Positions 9,037-17,297 of a stretch of 64,000 bases of DNA are shown here, in pieces (position 1 is the first letter of the stretch; each line of letters starts with the position of its first letter). Source of the DNA: Cytobacillus dafuensis (lineage in GTDB: Bacteria > Bacillota > Bacilli > Bacillales > Cytobacillaceae); NCBI RefSeq assembly GCF_007995155.1, contig NZ_CP042593.1, positions 1,096,001 to 1,160,000 of the forward strand, given 5' to 3'. The position numbers were made by a program, and so were the translations under genes. Below the pieces are notes generated by a model, which did not search any database, had not been told where the DNA came from, and saw only the letters and a program-made list of their open reading frames with translations.

Positions 9037-9411
9037 ATGGACTTTTTTTCAATTATTTCTGAAGATCGGATAAAAAAGGCTTATAAAGAAAAGGAATTTG
9101 AAAATTTACCCGGCTACGGGAAACCACTTCCATTTGATGACTTAGCATCAGTTCCAGAGGATATACGGATGGCGTATCGGGTATTGAAAAATGCAGGATA
9201 TACCGAAGAGGATAATCAGTTAAAAAAAGAAATGCTTACAATAGAGGAATTAATAAGAAAATGTGAGGATCCAGATGAAAAACAAAAATTGCAAAAGAAA
9301 TTAAATGAAAAAATGCTTCGCTTTAACAGTATGATGGCGAAGAGGGGAAAAAACACGAATTCTTCTCTTTTTAAAAACTATGACCAAAAAATAAGTAAAA
9401 AAATGTTTTAA
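9037..9411 (+). CDS. DUF1992 (DnaJ-homologue C28-like) protein
   Basis: This is a 124-residue cytoplasmic protein. The N-terminal 65 residues (EDRIKKAYKEKEFENLPGYGKPLPF, then PEDIRMAYRVLKNAGY) match the DUF1992 domain found in short bacterial proteins and in human DNAJC28. The remainder is a charged helical region. AGAGGGAGG precedes the ATG and a strong terminator follows. Function in bacteria is unknown. It is a monocistron. Confidence 0.85.
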   Translation: MDFFSIISEDRIKKAYKEKEFENLPGYGKPLPFDDLASVPEDIRMAYRVLKNAGYTEEDNQLKKEMLTIEELIRKCEDPDEKQKLQKKLNEKMLRFNSMMAKRGKNTNSSLFKNYDQKISKKMF

Positions 9412-9443
9412 TATCCTAAAATGGTTTTGAAATTAAAAGAGAG

Positions 9444-9475
9444 GAGCTTCTCAATTTTGAGAAGCTCTTTGCTTT
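9444..9475 (+). terminator. Terminator of the DUF1992 gene
   Basis: GAGCTTCTCAA / TTGAGAAGCTC with a 2-nt loop, followed by a T-rich tail. Confidence 0.85.
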
Positions 9476-9532
9476 TGGATTCTGACACCTTTGCTTTGGG
9501 ACAGTCCCTTGCCTATTTTTAAATTTAAATTC

Positions 9533-9694
9533 TCATGTACTTTTTTTCCTGTCAAAAGTGTTATTACTTTTCCTTCCCGTAGACTGCCTCGAACTCTCTG
9601 AAGAAATTGGCTCTTGATAAAGAAACTTTTCCATTCCTGCAGCTACTACTTCAGCAACTGCACGGCGAATTTCCGTTTCAGTATACCTTCTCAA
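9533..9694 (-). CDS. Small hypothetical protein, 53 aa, divergent from cotH
   Basis: The start is taken as the TTG at 9694, with AAGGAGG 8 nt upstream. Longer reading from 9721 would place the ribosome site inside the gene. The product begins MRRYTETEIRRAVAEVVAAG, a predicted helix, and ends in a Ser/Arg/Lys-rich tail. Its place beside cotH suggests a spore-related role, but that is inference only. No family recognised. Confidence 0.5.
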   Translation of the reverse strand: MRRYTETEIRRAVAEVVAAGMEKFLYQEPISSESSRQSTGRKSNNTFDRKKST

Positions 9695-9880
9695 AATCAA
9701 ATCCTCCTTATTAATTTGCACTCTAAAAACATCATTCTTTTTCGTATTAATAGCATACGGACTTTAGTGGGGTTTTGACTTAGACTATTGTGTATTTTAG
9801 TAAAATGGATGGTTAGGGACTGTCACCCTACGTATGTCTGTCATACGATTTAATAACGGTTCAGTTAGGGGGGATTTATT

Positions 9881-10975
9881 TTGAAAAAAGAAGATATACC
9901 TATCTATAATTTGTTTATTAATCCGAAAAGTCTCACCGATTTAAAGAAGAATATTTGGTCCGAAAATTCTGTGATAGGAAAAATAAACATTGATAATAAA
10001 AAGTATGACATCGATGTTATGTTCCGAGGATTTTATGTTCGAGAATTAAATAAGAAATCGTATCATATTCACTTTTATAAACCTAAGACATGGAAAGGGG
10101 CAAAAGAGCTGCATTTAAATGCAGAATATAAAGACCATTCATTATTAAGAAATAAGCTTTCTTTTGATTTTTTTTCAGAAATTGGTGTAATGACTCCCTC
10201 GGCAGAGCATGTTTTTCTTGTTTTAAATGGAAAGCCAGAAGGTGTTTATCTGCAATTAGAGTCAGTAGATGAGTACTATTTCAAGAAAAGGAATATTCCA
10301 GTAGAGTCGATTTTCTATGCAATTGATGGAGATGCTAATTTTTCGCTGATTAGTGAATATGATAATGCTCCTAAAAAATCTCTAGAAATGGGCTATGAAA
10401 TAAAGTATGGAATGGACGAAGAACGATTGATCTTACAAGAATTTATTTTTAAAGTAAATACACTCTTAAGGAAAGAATTTGAACAAGTGATAGGAAATTA
10501 CATTGATGTTGAAAAGTATTTGCGTTGGCTTGCAGGCGTAGTCTGTACCCAGAACTTCGATGGATTTGTTCAAAACTATGCCCTGTGCAGGACAGGAGAC
10601 TCAGGTTTATTCGAGGTCCTTCCATGGGATTATGATGGCACTTGGGGAAGAGATGTTCATGGGGATATTATGGAATTTGACTTTGTTCGAATAGATGGAT
10701 TTAATACATTATCAGCAAGATTGCTCGATGTTCCTTCATTTAGAAAATTATATTATAAAATCCTCCTTAAAATCCTCCAAAATCAATTTACAGTCGACTT
10801 TATGAAACCTAGAATACAGGAACTGCATACACTTCTCCGCCCTTTTGTTTTAAAAGATCCATATAAAAAAGATTATATCAAACAATTTGACATGGAGCCG
10901 GAATTCATATGCCAATATATTACGGATAGAAACAACTATATGAAGAATGAACTGAAAAAACTAGGCCTCAACTAG
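9881..10975 (+). CDS. cotH: Spore coat protein kinase CotH
   Basis: This 364-residue CotH-family protein is a secretory-kinase-like fold that in B. subtilis phosphorylates the coat proteins CotB and CotG during spore coat assembly. Visible motifs include FRGFYVRELNKKSYHIHF, LRNKLSFDFF, the LVLNGKPEGVYLQLESVDEYYFKKR segment and the metal-binding DYDGTWGRD loop near residue 250. Length agrees with B. subtilis CotH. The start is a TTG with AGGGGGGA upstream. A CotG-like gene lies 138 bp downstream on the same strand, so kinase and probable substrate are neighbours. Expression should be late in the mother cell. A weak CATACGATT element at about 9843 could be a sigma-K -10 box. Confidence 0.92.
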   Translation: MKKEDIPIYNLFINPKSLTDLKKNIWSENSVIGKINIDNKKYDIDVMFRGFYVRELNKKSYHIHFYKPKTWKGAKELHLNAEYKDHSLLRNKLSFDFFSEIGVMTPSAEHVFLVLNGKPEGVYLQLESVDEYYFKKRNIPVESIFYAIDGDANFSLISEYDNAPKKSLEMGYEIKYGMDEERLILQEFIFKVNTLLRKEFEQVIGNYIDVEKYLRWLAGVVCTQNFDGFVQNYALCRTGDSGLFEVLPWDYDGTWGRDVHGDIMEFDFVRIDGFNTLSARLLDVPSFRKLYYKILLKILQNQFTVDFMKPRIQELHTLLRPFVLKDPYKKDYIKQFDMEPEFICQYITDRNNYMKNELKKLGLN

Positions 10976-11113
10976 TTTAGGGATAAGGTGGTTTATCAAA
11001 TCAAAAAAAGATGAGCATTTTTAGAAAATAGGTAAATGAATCTGGGTTTTTGTCCATGCCAGATTAAACCTATAACATATTCTATATTAGTGAAACCGAA
11101 AGGGGGGATATTA

Positions 11114-11332
11114 ATGTCCCAGCAAACAGGAAGAAGAAAAGTCATTAAGGCCAATGAAATTACAATTTTCGCCAATAGAGTTATTGTAAGAACTGATCGT
11201 CGCCGAACAGATCGTAGAACAGATCGCCGCCGAACAGATCGTAGAACTGATAGAAGACGAACTGATTGTAGAAGACGAAGAAGTGATTTTTGCTGCAGAA
11301 GAAGATGTTTTTGTAGAGGTTTCTTCTTCTAG
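11114..11332 (+). CDS. CotG-like coat protein with RTDRR tandem repeats
   Basis: This is a 72-residue, extremely Arg-rich protein. After about 26 residues it becomes tandem copies of RTDRRRTDRRTDRR, then a Cys/Arg tail CRRRRSDFCCRRRC ending RGFFF. The ATG at 11114 follows AGGGGGG, and an ATG 78 bp upstream lacks a ribosome site. CotG of B. subtilis is likewise a short protein of tandem Ser/Arg/Lys repeats encoded next to cotH and phosphorylated by CotH. Here the candidate phospho-acceptor in each repeat is Thr. A CATATTCTA element near 11079 fits a sigma-K -10 box (CATAnnnTA). CotG identity is inferred from composition and position. Confidence 0.72.
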   Translation: MSQQTGRRKVIKANEITIFANRVIVRTDRRRTDRRTDRRRTDRRTDRRRTDCRRRRSDFCCRRRCFCRGFFF

Positions 11333-11580
11333 TAATACTCAAAGAGAGATTGTTAGGTAAGATACTGCTTCACGATGGCTTACCTCAAACGGAATAAGCA
11401 TATCGTAATGGAAATAAAAGCTATTTATTAGGGCAAAAATTTTTTAGAAAAGGCTATGATCAAAGGAAGGTAGGGAGTTATATTCCTTTCTTTTCTTTGT
11501 GATTAGCTTTATTCATATTTCTATTATCCTTAAATTAAAGTGTGTTTTCTATTGTTAATAACAAATAATTAATTTGATTC

Positions 11581-11607
11581 TAAAGTTTGCGAGAAAAATG
11601 TCGAAAT
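11581..11607 (+). promoter_or_regulatory. Sigma-D type flagellar promoter for motAB
   Basis: TAAA at 11581-11584, a 15-bp spacer and GTCGAAAT at 11600-11607 match the sigma-D consensus TAAA-N15-GCCGATAT in all of the -35 and 6 of 8 -10 positions. It lies 39 bp before the motA start. The rest of the 313-bp gap after the CotG-like gene holds no gene that I can support. Confidence 0.8.
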
Positions 11608-11645
11608 AACAATAGAGAATCTTTATTTAAGATAGGTGAGAGAAT

Positions 11646-12440
11646 ATGGATAAAACAACGATAATTGGTCTTATTTTAGGAATCATCGCGGTTGGGGTTG
11701 GAATGATCTTAAAGGGAGTCAGTCCAGCAGTGTTAATTAACCCAGCTGCCATATTAATTATTTTACTTGGAACAGTAGCGACAGTAACAATCGCGTTTCC
11801 AACGAGTGAAATAAAAAGAATCCCAAAATTATTAGGCATTATTTTTAAGGAAAAAGAGCAAATGAATCCAGTCGATTTAATAAAAATGATTTCTGATTGG
11901 GCTCAGCTTGCTAGAAAAGAAGGCTTACTTGCCCTTGAAGCGAAGACGAGTGAAATTGATGACCCATTTTTAAAAAATGGACTTTCACTTGCTGTCGATG
12001 GACAAAGCGCTGATTACATACGTGATGTTTTGAGTGAAGAGATTGATGCAATGGAGGAAAGACATCAGGCAGGTGCACTAATCTTTACTCAGGCAGGAAC
12101 TTATGCTCCTACTTTAGGGGTATTGGGAGCCGTTATCGGTCTAATTGCTGCATTAGGGAATATGAGTGATACGGATACATTAGGTCATGCCATTAGTGCA
12201 GCCTTTGTAGCTACTTTATTGGGGATTTTTACTGGATACGTGCTTTGGCACCCTTTTGCCAATAAGTTAAAGCGGAAATCCAGGCAGGAAGCAAAGTTGA
12301 AAGCAATGATGATTGAAGGGGTATTGTCGGTTCTCGAAGGTGAGGCGCCAAGAGTAATTGAACAAAAACTAGCTTCTTATTTACCTGTAGGAGAGAGAAA
12401 GGTTTTTCTTGAAGAAGGCAGTGTGAAGAAAGATGAGTAA
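11646..12440 (+). CDS. motA: Flagellar motor stator protein MotA
   Basis: This 264-residue membrane protein has four hydrophobic segments, at about residues 3-24, 30-52, 148-170 and 180-203. The large cytoplasmic loop between TM2 and TM3 contacts the rotor. The conserved Pro-containing TM3 segment GTYAPTLGVLGAVIGL and TM4 LGIFTGYVLWHPFANKLK are clear. With MotB it forms the ion channel that powers flagellar rotation. It starts 39 bp after a sigma-D promoter and overlaps motB by 8 bp. Confidence 0.95.
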   Translation: MDKTTIIGLILGIIAVGVGMILKGVSPAVLINPAAILIILLGTVATVTIAFPTSEIKRIPKLLGIIFKEKEQMNPVDLIKMISDWAQLARKEGLLALEAKTSEIDDPFLKNGLSLAVDGQSADYIRDVLSEEIDAMEERHQAGALIFTQAGTYAPTLGVLGAVIGLIAALGNMSDTDTLGHAISAAFVATLLGIFTGYVLWHPFANKLKRKSRQEAKLKAMMIEGVLSVLEGEAPRVIEQKLASYLPVGERKVFLEEGSVKKDE

Positions 12441-13209
12441 AAGAAAAAAGAAGGGTCATGATGATGGACATGTCGATGAATCATGGCTGCTTCCATATGC
12501 GGATCTATTAACCTTGCTTCTAGCCTTATTTATCGTACTTTTTGCGATGAGTTCTATTGATGCACAAAAATTCCAAGAACTTTCAAAAGCATTTAATAGC
12601 GCCTTTTCAGGAGGAACAGGAATGTTTGAATTCCCTAGTCCGATGCCTGATGGAGAAATGGAAACTTCGAGTGTTGATGAAGGTGAGAAGAAAGATGAGA
12701 ACGAAGATAAGGAAAAAGAACAAAAATTACAGCAGCAAATTGATCGTGAAGAGCTTCAAGTGGTTCAAAATAAAGTAAACTCTTATATTAATAAAAACAA
12801 CTTGGGTGAAAAATTAGAAACGTCATTAACGGACGAAGGATTATTGGTTTCAATTAGAGATAATGTTTTATTCGCTCCAGGAAGCGCTGAAGTTAGAGAG
12901 GAAGATATAAAGGTTGCAAAAGAAATCTCAGATCTTCTTGTGATGGATCCACCTAGAAATATTATTATAAGTGGACATACAGATAATGTACCAATCGGGA
13001 ATGCTCCTTTTGAATCGAACTGGGAATTAAGTGTTATGAGGGCAATTAATTTCATGAAAATCATATTACAAAATGAAAAGTTAGATCCAAGTTGGTTTAG
13101 TGCCAAAGGGTTTGGAGAATTTCAACCGGTGGCCTCTAATGATACAACAGAAGGAAAAGCCAGAAATAGAAGGGTAGAAATATTGATACTACCAAGAACG
13201 GGAAACTAA
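12433..13209 (+). CDS. motB: Flagellar motor stator protein MotB
   Basis: This 258-residue protein has one N-terminal membrane helix containing the ion-binding Asp in WLLPYADLLTLLLALFIVLF (about residue 24). A charged linker follows, then an OmpA-type peptidoglycan-binding domain (IIISGHTDNVPIG, ANRRVEILILP-like end). It anchors the stator to the wall. The sequence closely resembles B. subtilis MotB as I remember it, rather than the sodium-type MotS, but the coupling ion is not proven. It is translationally coupled to motA. Confidence 0.95.
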   Translation: MSKRKKKGHDDGHVDESWLLPYADLLTLLLALFIVLFAMSSIDAQKFQELSKAFNSAFSGGTGMFEFPSPMPDGEMETSSVDEGEKKDENEDKEKEQKLQQQIDREELQVVQNKVNSYINKNNLGEKLETSLTDEGLLVSIRDNVLFAPGSAEVREEDIKVAKEISDLLVMDPPRNIIISGHTDNVPIGNAPFESNWELSVMRAINFMKIILQNEKLDPSWFSAKGFGEFQPVASNDTTEGKARNRRVEILILPRTGN

Positions 13210-13271
13210 ACCTTAGCGTTTTATTAAAAGTCAAGAAAATAATTAAAGAACCCGATAACTAAATATCCAAT

Positions 13272-13290
13272 TATAATGTCACACATTATA
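13272..13290. other. Palindrome TATAATGT-CAC-ACATTATA, candidate left boundary of the island
   Basis: Perfect 8-bp arms flank CAC. The 19 bp at 13273-13291 match the reverse complement of 29117-29135 at 17 of 19 positions. The two sites bracket the accessory island and face each other as inverted repeats. Whether they are true ends is untested. Confidence 0.35.
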
Positions 13291-13302
13291 TAAGGTATTA
13301 AG

Positions 13303-13351
13303 AAAAGGATAGATGAACAGGAATTATACCTGCTTGTATCTATCCTTTTTG
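13303..13351 (+). terminator. Terminator downstream of motAB
   Basis: AAAAGGATAGAT pairs with ATCTATCCTTTT across a 23-nt loop and is followed by a short T run. It lies 94 bp after motB. Confidence 0.7.
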
Positions 13352-13380
13352 TACAACATATGACCACATTTACTACTACA

Positions 13381-13481
13381 ACATTAAATTTTTCACCACA
13401 ATACCACAATAAATAATCATTTGTTTCTTCAACAATCGCGCCCGTTTGCTGAATATTGTTTTGAAGTAAAGCCCCCGTTAG
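13381..13481 (+). repeat. Island intergenic repeat, copy B
   Basis: It contains the TTTTTCACCACAATACCA block, then TTCAACAATCGCGCCCG and TTTTGAAGTAAAGCCCCCGTTAG, in the same order as other copies. The central hairpin is missing. It lies at the 3' side of the gene at 13572-14057. A 106-codon minus frame through it is chance. Confidence 0.7.
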
Positions 13482-13571
13482 CCTTCCATGAATCAGAAAT
13501 TCACCACAGAGACTGAAAGATACTTGTTCATTCATGGTAGACACCCATGCAGTCGAACAAGAATGCAGTAG

Positions 13572-14057
13572 CTATTTTAACTTTTGCATCGATACCGATT
13601 TATCTGGGAAGTGTAATAGTACATTTCCTCCTGATGACAAGATGAATTCAAACGATAATTTTGATTCGTTAATTGGTAATATTTCTTCATACAACCAGTC
13701 ATCTATTTCACGATTGTAAATAGGTTTATCGTTATCATAATTCAAATGTTGAAATTGAAAGAAAGAGACATTGTTAAAACTCAATATCCAAACATCGTCA
13801 CTGGAAACAGTGAAGTGAATGTTTGAGTGAAGGAGACTTTTATGTTCAATTTCCATTTTTACAAGTCGATAATCATGAAACCCCCAAGAGTTAAAACGAT
13901 TAAAAATATCTTGAGGTAATCTATCAGATAATGTACTGAATACCTCTTTGTATTTCTTTGCTTTTTCCATCCACTGATTATCTAATTTATCCAATTCTTC
14001 ATCATTCGTGCCATCCATATTTTGAGCTAAATGCAATTCATATAATAAATATTTCAT
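13572..14057 (-). CDS. Hypothetical cytoplasmic protein, 161 aa
   Basis: The ATG at 14057 begins MKYLLYELHLAQNMDGTNDEEL. The protein is acidic, mostly helical in the first 60 residues, then beta-rich (WILSFNNVSFFQFQHLNYD, LSFEFILSSGGNVLLHF). No signal peptide or membrane segment is present. The size and style resemble the DUF4085 and immunity-like proteins of bacilli, but I cannot assign a family. It is bounded on both sides by copies of the island repeat, like the other single genes in this region. Confidence 0.7.
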   Translation of the reverse strand: MKYLLYELHLAQNMDGTNDEELDKLDNQWMEKAKKYKEVFSTLSDRLPQDIFNRFNSWGFHDYRLVKMEIEHKSLLHSNIHFTVSSDDVWILSFNNVSFFQFQHLNYDNDKPIYNREIDDWLYEEILPINESKLSFEFILSSGGNVLLHFPDKSVSMQKLK

Positions 14058-14087
14058 TTCTAAAAGCCCCTTTATTTTCAGTGTTTC

Positions 14088-14283
14088 TTCAACTTAACTG
14101 CTGCTTTACTTTAAGTACACTTCTTCACAATCACCAATTACTTTACCATAAAGATCTAGTTTTCTATAAAGGTGTTGTTCAACAATCTGGCGCTTATCAT
14201 AAAGAAAGAGCGTAATTCTTGCTGAAGAATTGCGCCCGATTGTTGAAGATTATAATAAAGTCTTATTGAACAAAAGCCCCCAT
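14088..14283 (+). repeat. Island intergenic repeat, copy C (most complete; interrupted by IS)
   Basis: It contains TTTAAGTACACTTCTTCAC, then TTGTTCAACAATCTGGCGC, the hairpin GAGCGTAATTCTT / AAGAATTGCGC and GCGCCCGATTGTTGAA, then TTGAACAAAAGCCCCCATTAG. TTCAACAATC..GGCGC and GCGCC.GATTGTTGAA form a long outer stem. IS copy 1 begins at its right edge, and its continuation GTTTAAGTA reappears at 16091. Confidence 0.8.
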
Positions 14284-14391
14284 TAGCATTCCTGTAGATC
14301 GTTATTTTTCGATTTTGAAAAAAATAGGGCTCCTCAGTAAGATATGAGTATAGACACCACTCTAACTCACAACTGTAGGAGGAACCCTACA

Positions 14392-15666
14392 ATGAAGTTT
14401 AAAATGCAGAACAAACAAAATCAACTAATAGAAAGAATTTCCGTTAAACATCTTGTTGTTGGCGTGGATATTGCTCAACAATTTCACGTCGCCAGAGCCG
14501 TAAATTTCCGTGGTATTGTAGTCGGAGATCCACTTACGTTCAAAAATAACGAAGAAGGATTTACTAGTTTGCTAAAATGGATTAAAAATCTTCAAAGTTT
14601 AAACAACCTTGATGAAGTTATTATTGGGATGGAACCAACTGGACACTACTGGATCAATCTTTCAAAATGGCTTCTTAAACAAAATATTGAAGTAGTAACT
14701 GTGAACCCACATTTAGTAAAAAGGAATAAAGAAAACCGTGATAATACTCAGTCAAAAAGCGATAAAAAAGATGCCTTAGTTATAGCTGATATGGTAAAGA
14801 ACGGCTACTACTCCGAGGTTAGATTCACATCAGAATCATTTGAAAAACTAAGAGTTCTTATGTCTAACCGTGATGTAGTTGTTAAACGACTTGTTAGTTC
14901 TGTTAATCAATTAAATCGCTGGGTAGATATTGTCTTTCCAGAACTCCGTCAAGTTTTCAAAAACATTACTGCTAAAGGGGCAATCGCAACCCTTCGTCTT
15001 TTTCCTACTCCGATGGAATTGGCCACCAAGCAGCCTCATGAGATTATTATGGGCTGGAAATCACTGATGAAGCGGCAACCTGGATTAAAAAAGGCTCAAT
15101 TACTTCTTCAGGTAGCCAAGACCTCTATCGGTTCAAGACAAGCACTCGATGCTTATAAATTTCATTTGGAGCAATTACTTGAAGAATATGATTTAGCAGT
15201 AATTCAACTCGAAAGAGTTGAAAAGCAAGTTACCGATGTATTGAATAAAATCCCTTATGCCAAAAAGTTGCTTACCATTAAAGGAATTAGTGAAATTTCC
15301 TTAGCTGGCATTTTAGGTGAAGCTGGAGATATTAGTGGATTTTCTCACGGTAATTCGCTACTTCGACATGCAGGATTACACCTCGCTGAAGCTAGTTCTG
15401 GAAAGTGGAAAGGGCAAATTGTGTTATCAAAACGAGGAAGGTCAAGGCTACGGCGATTCCTTTACTTAGCCACAATAAGCCTTGTGGTGAATAACCCAGA
15501 ATTTCAGGCAATCCACACCCAGAATGTTAAGGTTAAAAAAATGAAGAAAATGAAATCAATTATGAAATTGATTGGTAAATTTACTAGAGTTTTAGTGGGA
15601 ATCGCTCGTCGAAATGAATCTTATAACCCTGATAAGGTACAAGCTTTAACACTTTTAGCAGCTTAG
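14392..15666 (+). CDS. IS110 family transposase (DEDD), copy 1
   Basis: This 424-residue transposase uses the ATG at 14392 with AGGAGG upstream. An ATG at 14344 would add 16 residues without a ribosome site. The N-terminal RuvC-like DEDD domain shows VGVDIAQQFHVARAV, IIGMEPTGHYW and SDKKDALVIADM. A helical middle is followed by the C-terminal Transposase_20 domain (TIKGISEISLAGILGEAG, GNSLLRHAGLHLAEASSGKW), which holds the serine of this family. The product is identical in the second copy. The ribosome site is embedded in a small hairpin GTAGG-AGGAAC-CCTAC that should limit translation. Confidence 0.93.
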   Translation: MKFKMQNKQNQLIERISVKHLVVGVDIAQQFHVARAVNFRGIVVGDPLTFKNNEEGFTSLLKWIKNLQSLNNLDEVIIGMEPTGHYWINLSKWLLKQNIEVVTVNPHLVKRNKENRDNTQSKSDKKDALVIADMVKNGYYSEVRFTSESFEKLRVLMSNRDVVVKRLVSSVNQLNRWVDIVFPELRQVFKNITAKGAIATLRLFPTPMELATKQPHEIIMGWKSLMKRQPGLKKAQLLLQVAKTSIGSRQALDAYKFHLEQLLEEYDLAVIQLERVEKQVTDVLNKIPYAKKLLTIKGISEISLAGILGEAGDISGFSHGNSLLRHAGLHLAEASSGKWKGQIVLSKRGRSRLRRFLYLATISLVVNNPEFQAIHTQNVKVKKMKKMKSIMKLIGKFTRVLVGIARRNESYNPDKVQALTLLAA

Positions 15667-15740
15667 AACTCAAGTTTTAATTAGACATTTAAAAATAAAC
15701 TTTTTCTGTATTAAATAGAGTTTACACAAGTCAATTATTG

Positions 15741-16055
15741 GCTTATTCGTAGGATTTCAAATATGTACGGAGTACCAGATTACTTAAACAAAAGGGCACA
15801 GACCCATCCCGATAGCAAAACTGGCCTCCACCTCTTGGATAGGCATGACGAAGGAATGAAAGGGCAATTGACCCGTTGAGACATGGGAGGGAAAGCCTCC
15901 AGGGGCGGCGTGGAGAATGTACATTATATGGTAAATCATGGAGTTTTATAAAACTCCTTTATTTCACTATGCCTTCACGTGCCTTTAACGGATCTGTCCT
16001 CCCCTTCATTTAATCATTACTGGTTATCAAGTTGTATGAAATCCTGCGAATAAGC
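15741..16055. ncRNA. Candidate IS-encoded guide (bridge/seek) RNA region, copy 1
   Basis: A non-coding 315-bp block is bounded by 19-bp inverted repeats (GCTTATTCGTAGGATTTCA at 15741-15759 and its complement at 16037-16055, 18 of 19 matching). It contains TACTTAAAC at 15781-15789, the exact complement of the target half-site GTTTAAGTA. It also has AGGAATG at 15852-15858, the complement of the IS left end CATTCCT. IS110-family elements encode guide RNAs in their non-coding ends. Exact RNA ends and strand are not known. Confidence 0.5.
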
Positions 16056-16102
16056 GAGTATTCGGGAGAAAATCTTATTAAACTGAGGGAGTTTAAGTAT
16101 GT

Positions 16103-16675
16103 TTATTCACAATCTTTCTGAAATTCTTCTATTAAAATAGAGTACATTTTTAAATCTTGATGCTTACCCTTTATAAACATACCTTTTCTAATTACACCTT
16201 CAAATGACATTCCCACCTTTTTCATTACCAACTCCGAAGCTAGGTTATCTAAGAAACTTCTTGCTTGAATACGAACTAAGCCCATTTTTTCAAATCCAAA
16301 TTTAATAACTTCATTAGTTGCTTCCGTAGTTATACCCTTTCTCCAATAGTCCTGTGAGAGTACATAGGAGATTTCAGCAACTTGATGTTTTGGTTGCCAA
16401 GAAAATAAATCTATCGTTCCAATAAGCTTTCCGTTTCCTTTATTCTCAATACCCCAAGGGATTATCAATTTGTTTTCATATTGCTTTAATATAAACTCCA
16501 CAAATTTTTGTGTATCAAATAAAGTTTTATGAGTGTCCCAAGGAACATACTTTGAAACTTCTTCATTTGAAGCATATAAATATATATCATCAACATCTTC
16601 TAAAGTTATTTTTCTAAGTTTAATACGTTCTGTTTCTATGGTAGGTAAATCGATGAATACTTTTTCAATTTCCAT
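16103..16675 (-). CDS. GNAT acetyltransferase, RimJ/RimL type
   Basis: This 190-residue protein reads across the whole GNAT fold: TERIKLRKITLEDVDDIYLY at the N-terminus, NGKLIGTIDLFSW (beta strand), the acetyl-CoA loop YVLSQDYWRKGITTEATNEVIKFGFE, then ARSFLDNLASELVMKKVGMSFEGV. It transfers acetyl from acetyl-CoA to an N-terminal amine or other small amine; the substrate is not evident. It is cytoplasmic. Its stop codon lies only 17 bp from the right end of IS copy 1, and its last codons fall in the repeat half (TTATTCACAATC) pushed there by the insertion. Confidence 0.88.
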   Translation of the reverse strand: MEIEKVFIDLPTIETERIKLRKITLEDVDDIYLYASNEEVSKYVPWDTHKTLFDTQKFVEFILKQYENKLIIPWGIENKGNGKLIGTIDLFSWQPKHQVAEISYVLSQDYWRKGITTEATNEVIKFGFEKMGLVRIQARSFLDNLASELVMKKVGMSFEGVIRKGMFIKGKHQDLKMYSILIEEFQKDCE

Positions 16676-16756
16676 AGGGCACCTCGATTTTTTATTTATT
16701 TAGTTACCACATTATTATTTACCATAATTTAACTAACTTGTTCGTTAGCAAAATAA

Positions 16757-16810
16757 CTTCAACAAAAACAAGCGTTAATCCTTCTTAGATTAACGCACCC
16801 ATTAGTTCAA
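16757..16810 (+). repeat. Island intergenic repeat, copy D (short)
   Basis: Only the hairpin core is present: AAGCGTTAATC, loop, GATTAACGC, followed by ACCCATTAGTTCAA. The stem sequence differs from copies C and H but still pairs, which is compensatory change. Confidence 0.65.
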
Positions 16811-16838
16811 TATTTTAGCTTGTAATCTTTACCCTTAT

Positions 16839-17272
16839 TCAGTTTAAAATTTGATAATAGTTAATTAGGGGAGTTACTATACAAAACTGATAATTACTTT
16901 CTAAATTCACCTTATATAAAAGTTCATGGTTTAAAGACTGGTTTGAATAGTCAGTTGTTTCAGCATTGCTATATAAAATGTTTAATGTGTCATCGTCTTC
17001 TTCAACATTAAAATTAGTAAAATGAAAAGCTTTTCACCCTGTATTACGTTTACACCATTCAAATACATATAAATAGCTTTTTGGTTATCAAAATAGAGAT
17101 GAATGCCATTTTCATTCTTAACATCGATAATAAACGATTGAATATCTTTATTAACACCTTTCACACTTACCGCGGAAAAAGATAATTCTGAACTACATCC
17201 AGATAACAAAATGATACCTACAAGGAATGCTAATAACTTTCTCACAAAATCATCATTACCAATAATTTCCAC
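16839..17272 (-). pseudogene. Frameshifted lipoprotein gene
   Basis: Frame 1 (17272-16982) encodes a lipoprotein signal (LLAFLVGIILLSGC) and 60 further residues, then degenerates into LFILLILMLKKTMTH. From the short A tract at about 17030, the frame one base upstream continues as a sensible protein, KAFHFTNFNVEEDDDTLNI and onward for about 60 residues to a TGA at 16839. Restoring one A in GAAAAG gives an open gene of about 144 codons. This looks like a single-base deletion, or a sequencing error in a homopolymer. The start is uncertain (GTG at 17272 or 17245, both without a clear ribosome site). The family is unknown. Confidence 0.7.
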
Positions 17273-17297
17273 TGTTACTTAATTCTAACATATAAGT

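Larger units (their letters stand above)
14284..16086 (+). mobile_element. IS110/IS1111-type insertion sequence, copy 1
   Basis: The element is about 1803 bp, defined by comparison with copy 2 at 21789-23591. Identity starts at TAGCATTCCTGTAG and ends at TTATTAAACTGA. It encodes one DEDD transposase and carries about 420 bp of non-coding DNA at its right end. No terminal inverted repeats or target duplication are obvious, as usual for IS110. It sits exactly in the GCCCC/GTTTAAGTA junction of an island repeat. Confidence 0.85.

Noticed and set aside
13224..13544. 106-codon minus-strand frame
   Set aside because: It spans the motB terminator, the boundary palindrome and repeat copy B; composition is not coding-like.
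13958..14215. 85-codon plus-strand frame
   Set aside because: Antisense to the gene at 13572-14057 and into repeat copy C.
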